Below, in pieces: positions 6,678 through 8,523 of a stretch of 8,523 bases of DNA. The translations under genes were made by a program, and so were the position numbers. How positions within the stretch are numbered: the stretch's first letter is position 1; the number at the start of each line of letters is the position of its first letter. The notes under the pieces are model-generated. The model searched no databases, had not been told where the DNA came from, and worked only from the letters and a program-made list of their open reading frames with translations. The DNA is from JABDDM01 sp038240295. GTDB lineage: Bacteria; Bacteroidota; Ignavibacteria; Palsa-1295. The stretch covers positions 1 to 8,523 of the forward strand of contig JBBSDW010000141.1 in the NCBI GenBank assembly GCA_038240295.1, written 5' to 3'.

Positions 6678-7007
6678 TATGTTGGTGAGTTAAATAAGTT
6701 GATGGCGGATCGCTTCCAAATTTGAAGAGGGGATCCGCATACTTGATCGCAATCCGAGTTGTAAGAGAATAATCGAGAGAAAGCTCCATTGCCTGCCACT
6801 GGCTTTGGAAATGGCGACTCCAGACCAGGCATCTCGTGGCACCGTAAACTGCGCCCTGCTCTTTCACTTAGCAAGAATCGCTCCACTGTGCTGCAAGTGG
6901 AAGAGAAGTTTGACGAAGGAGCCCGAAGCATCCTTCCTATTGGACGGTCGAAGTCGTCGAAGAATTATTGATGAGCTGCTCAATTACGATCTATCGCAGT
7001 CTGTGAC
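6678..7007. other. 330-base gap with no convincing gene
   Basis: Between the metalloprotease stop and the small membrane protein start several short frames are open on both strands. The most protein-like is a minus-strand GTG frame at 6652-6867 (71 codons) whose second half reads ELSLDYSLTTRIAIKYADPL. It matches no family I know and would overlap the start of the 75-residue gene by 26 bases. Plus-strand frames in 6789-7011 are equally anonymous. It may be the leader of the two-gene unit, gene debris, or both. No intrinsic terminator with a clear T-run was found for the metalloprotease gene. Confidence 0.4.
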
Positions 7008-8523
7008 CTAACGGACTTGCGCTGTGGCTCGGACCACCGCCAGCTTCCCTGCTCGCCGGTTGCCATCCGTATTGATCGTGTAAAGATAGATCCCACTTGG
7101 CACCAATCGTCCACTATCATCGCGGCCACTCCAGCTCACGTAGTATTCGCCTGTGAAAGCCTGAGGCCGTTTATCGAGATGCGCGATGAGCTCCATGTTG
7201 ATCCCATAGATATCGAGCGCGACCGAAACCGGCGCACCGCCCGAAGCAGATGCAAGAATGGAAACGGAATCAACGTCACCGCCGATGATAAACGGTTGAG
7301 GAAATGCCAGAGCAGAAGTCGGCGTGTACCCGCCGATCGTGTCGCAAAAGGATTCTGGATGTTGATAGACGGCCGAATACTGGCGCGGGGAAACGATCGT
7401 GATCGTCCCATCGGAAATGATCGAGCGGTTCGAATCTCGAGCCACGGTTACGGCTACGGTATCCTGACCAAAGCCCGTGTAAAAATAGTTGAGCGATGCG
7501 ACCACCGCGCCCAATGGAATCGCCGTCCCAACGCCTGGCTGCACTAACTCGGTCTTTAGCGAATCGACAGGAAATGACCGCGCGTCGGGAAAGATGCTCG
7601 CACCCGTGAACCGCCTGCCCGTAAAAAAAAGGGCATTGCCGAAGCGCATGTACTCAGTGCAAAAACTTGAGCCATGTTTGGCAAGAACATCCTGGATCGC
7701 AAAAAGCGGATCGGGCTGGGCATCGCTGTATTGCTGCCAGATCTCTCGATTGACAGCGTCGCCAAATCGCTTTTCAAAAAACTGCAGCACGATCCCTTCC
7801 CCATATCCGCGCTCGGTGCTGCCATCGAACGAGAGATCGATCGTCGAGAAATAAGAATCAAAATATTGAAGATAATCTTTCACAGCTGGATAACTGCGCA
7901 TCTCCATCCAGACACTCGTCAACTCCTTGAAATACGCATCCTTCGCATTCGGATCGACACCATAAGTGCCATACTGGATCACGTGCTGGAACTCATGGAA
8001 GACCGTAATATGCATCGCGTCGCTGCCGTGCGTCGGATAGCTCGGCTCCGAAAAATCGTTATCGATCACGATGTAGGTTCGCTGCTTGATTCGGCCGGAA
8101 GGTGACGCCCCTAATGCTCCGTTATCCGTTGGCGACGTGTAGCCGTAGATCCCATTCGGCTGGTTGACGATGTGAAGGTGAAAGGTCGAATCGCTATCGG
8201 TGAACGGAGGCTTGGGATACTGCAGTGTCGTGATCTCGAAATCAAACGCAGAGTCGGCGGTTCGAGCAACTGATTGAGCGTATTCCGGCGTGCAGGCCCA
8301 CACTCCCGACGTATCGTAAAAAACAGTGAAGTGACCCTCGGGCGTTATGAGCGCAACCTGGTTGTTGATGTTATCGGCCTGAGCTCGCGGTGTCATCTTT
8401 CGATCGCGATGGATACGGTACGCTTCGAACATGAGATCGGTCAAGCATTTTTCCTGTTTGACCTCGACCGGCACAACCGACCGTTCTTCAAGACGAGCGG
8501 CAATAGCGAGCACCGAATCCTCA
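7008..8523 (-). CDS. Secreted-type zinc metalloprotease (MXAN_6640-like), N-terminus beyond the window
   Basis: At least 504 codons are open from the right edge to the TAG at 7008-7010. Translation continues in frame upstream of the GTG at 8513 (E-D-S before it) to the last bases, and no signal peptide is visible, so the true start probably lies outside. Numbering from that GTG, the zinc-protease motif HEFQH is at 173-177 within ITVFHEFQHVIQYG. A downstream KELTSVWMEM (196-205) supplies candidate third-ligand glutamates (197 or 204). This arrangement resembles the family annotated as MXAN_6640 putative metalloproteases. After a beta-rich middle, residues about 429-495 form a FlgD-like immunoglobulin fold (SWSGRDDSGRLVPSGIYLYT, then GKLAVVR). 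That module type also serves as a C-terminal sorting/anchoring domain for type IX secretion. The protein is therefore likely exported, and substrates are unknown. The gene may be an orphan, since no secretion gene is seen nearby. Confidence 0.82.
   Translation of the reverse strand, partial: EDSVLAIAARLEERSVVPVEVKQEKCLTDLMFEAYRIHRDRKMTPRAQADNINNQVALITPEGHFTVFYDTSGVWACTPEYAQSVARTADSAFDFEITTLQYPKPPFTDSDSTFHLHIVNQPNGIYGYTSPTDNGALGASPSGRIKQRTYIVIDNDFSEPSYPTHGSDAMHITVFHEFQHVIQYGTYGVDPNAKDAYFKELTSVWMEMRSYPAVKDYLQYFDSYFSTIDLSFDGSTERGYGEGIVLQFFEKRFGDAVNREIWQQYSDAQPDPLFAIQDVLAKHGSSFCTEYMRFGNALFFTGRRFTGASIFPDARSFPVDSLKTELVQPGVGTAIPLGAVVASLNYFYTGFGQDTVAVTVARDSNRSIISDGTITIVSPRQYSAVYQHPESFCDTIGGYTPTSALAFPQPFIIGGDVDSVSILASASGGAPVSVALDIYGINMELIAHLDKRPQAFTGEYYVSWSGRDDSGRLVPSGIYLYTINTDGNRRAGKLAVVRATAQVR

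Noticed and set aside
7017..8105. Long plus-strand open frames (up to 176 codons) opposite the metalloprotease gene
   Set aside because: Arg/Ile/Asp-rich anonymous translations fully antisense to a gene with a clear protease motif and C-terminal domain.

Overview
The window looks like a chromosomal segment of a free-living bacterium of roughly balanced GC content. The best guess is the Bacteroidota/Chlorobi/Ignavibacteria-Kapabacteria side of the tree. This rests on two weak signals: a secreted-type metalloprotease carrying a C-terminal FlgD-like/type IX-sorting-like domain, and starts that almost all lack a convincing Shine-Dalgarno sequence. It is an inference, not an identification. Every well-supported gene lies on the minus strand; only a gene tail at the left edge may be on the plus strand. 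No tRNA, rRNA, CRISPR array, phage gene or transposase was seen.

Layout from left to right. Bases 1-234 hold the possible end of a plus-strand gene that runs into a short palindromic repeat (122-141), convergent with the next gene. Bases 235-3855 hold an ackA-xfp operon (acetate kinase, then phosphoketolase, 15-nt gap). Bases 3965-4620 hold a broken SPFH/band 7 (slipin-type) gene with an internal frame-shifting deletion. Bases 4907-5725 hold an aquaporin-superfamily channel with an unusual pore signature. Bases 5824-6019 hold a decayed, 5'-truncated second copy of the neighbouring SpoIIAA-like gene, whose intact copy is at 6058-6420. A small single-span membrane protein gene (6450-6677) sits just upstream of the intact copy. 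After about 330 bases with no convincing gene, the 3' part of a large metalloprotease gene (HEFQH motif) runs off the right edge.

The clearest biology is the phosphoketolase shunt. Xfp splits xylulose-5-P and/or fructose-6-P with phosphate to give acetyl-phosphate, and AckA converts acetyl-phosphate plus ADP to acetate plus ATP. The middle of the window (about 3.9-6.1 kb) is a zone of gene decay: one gene has lost its middle and one paralogue has lost its first half and gained frameshifts, while the genes around them are intact. I do not see a new multi-gene system. The best leads are the channel's selectivity residues, the tandem SpoIIAA-like pair with one dying copy, the SPFH deletion, and the His-to-Tyr change in the acetate kinase signature.
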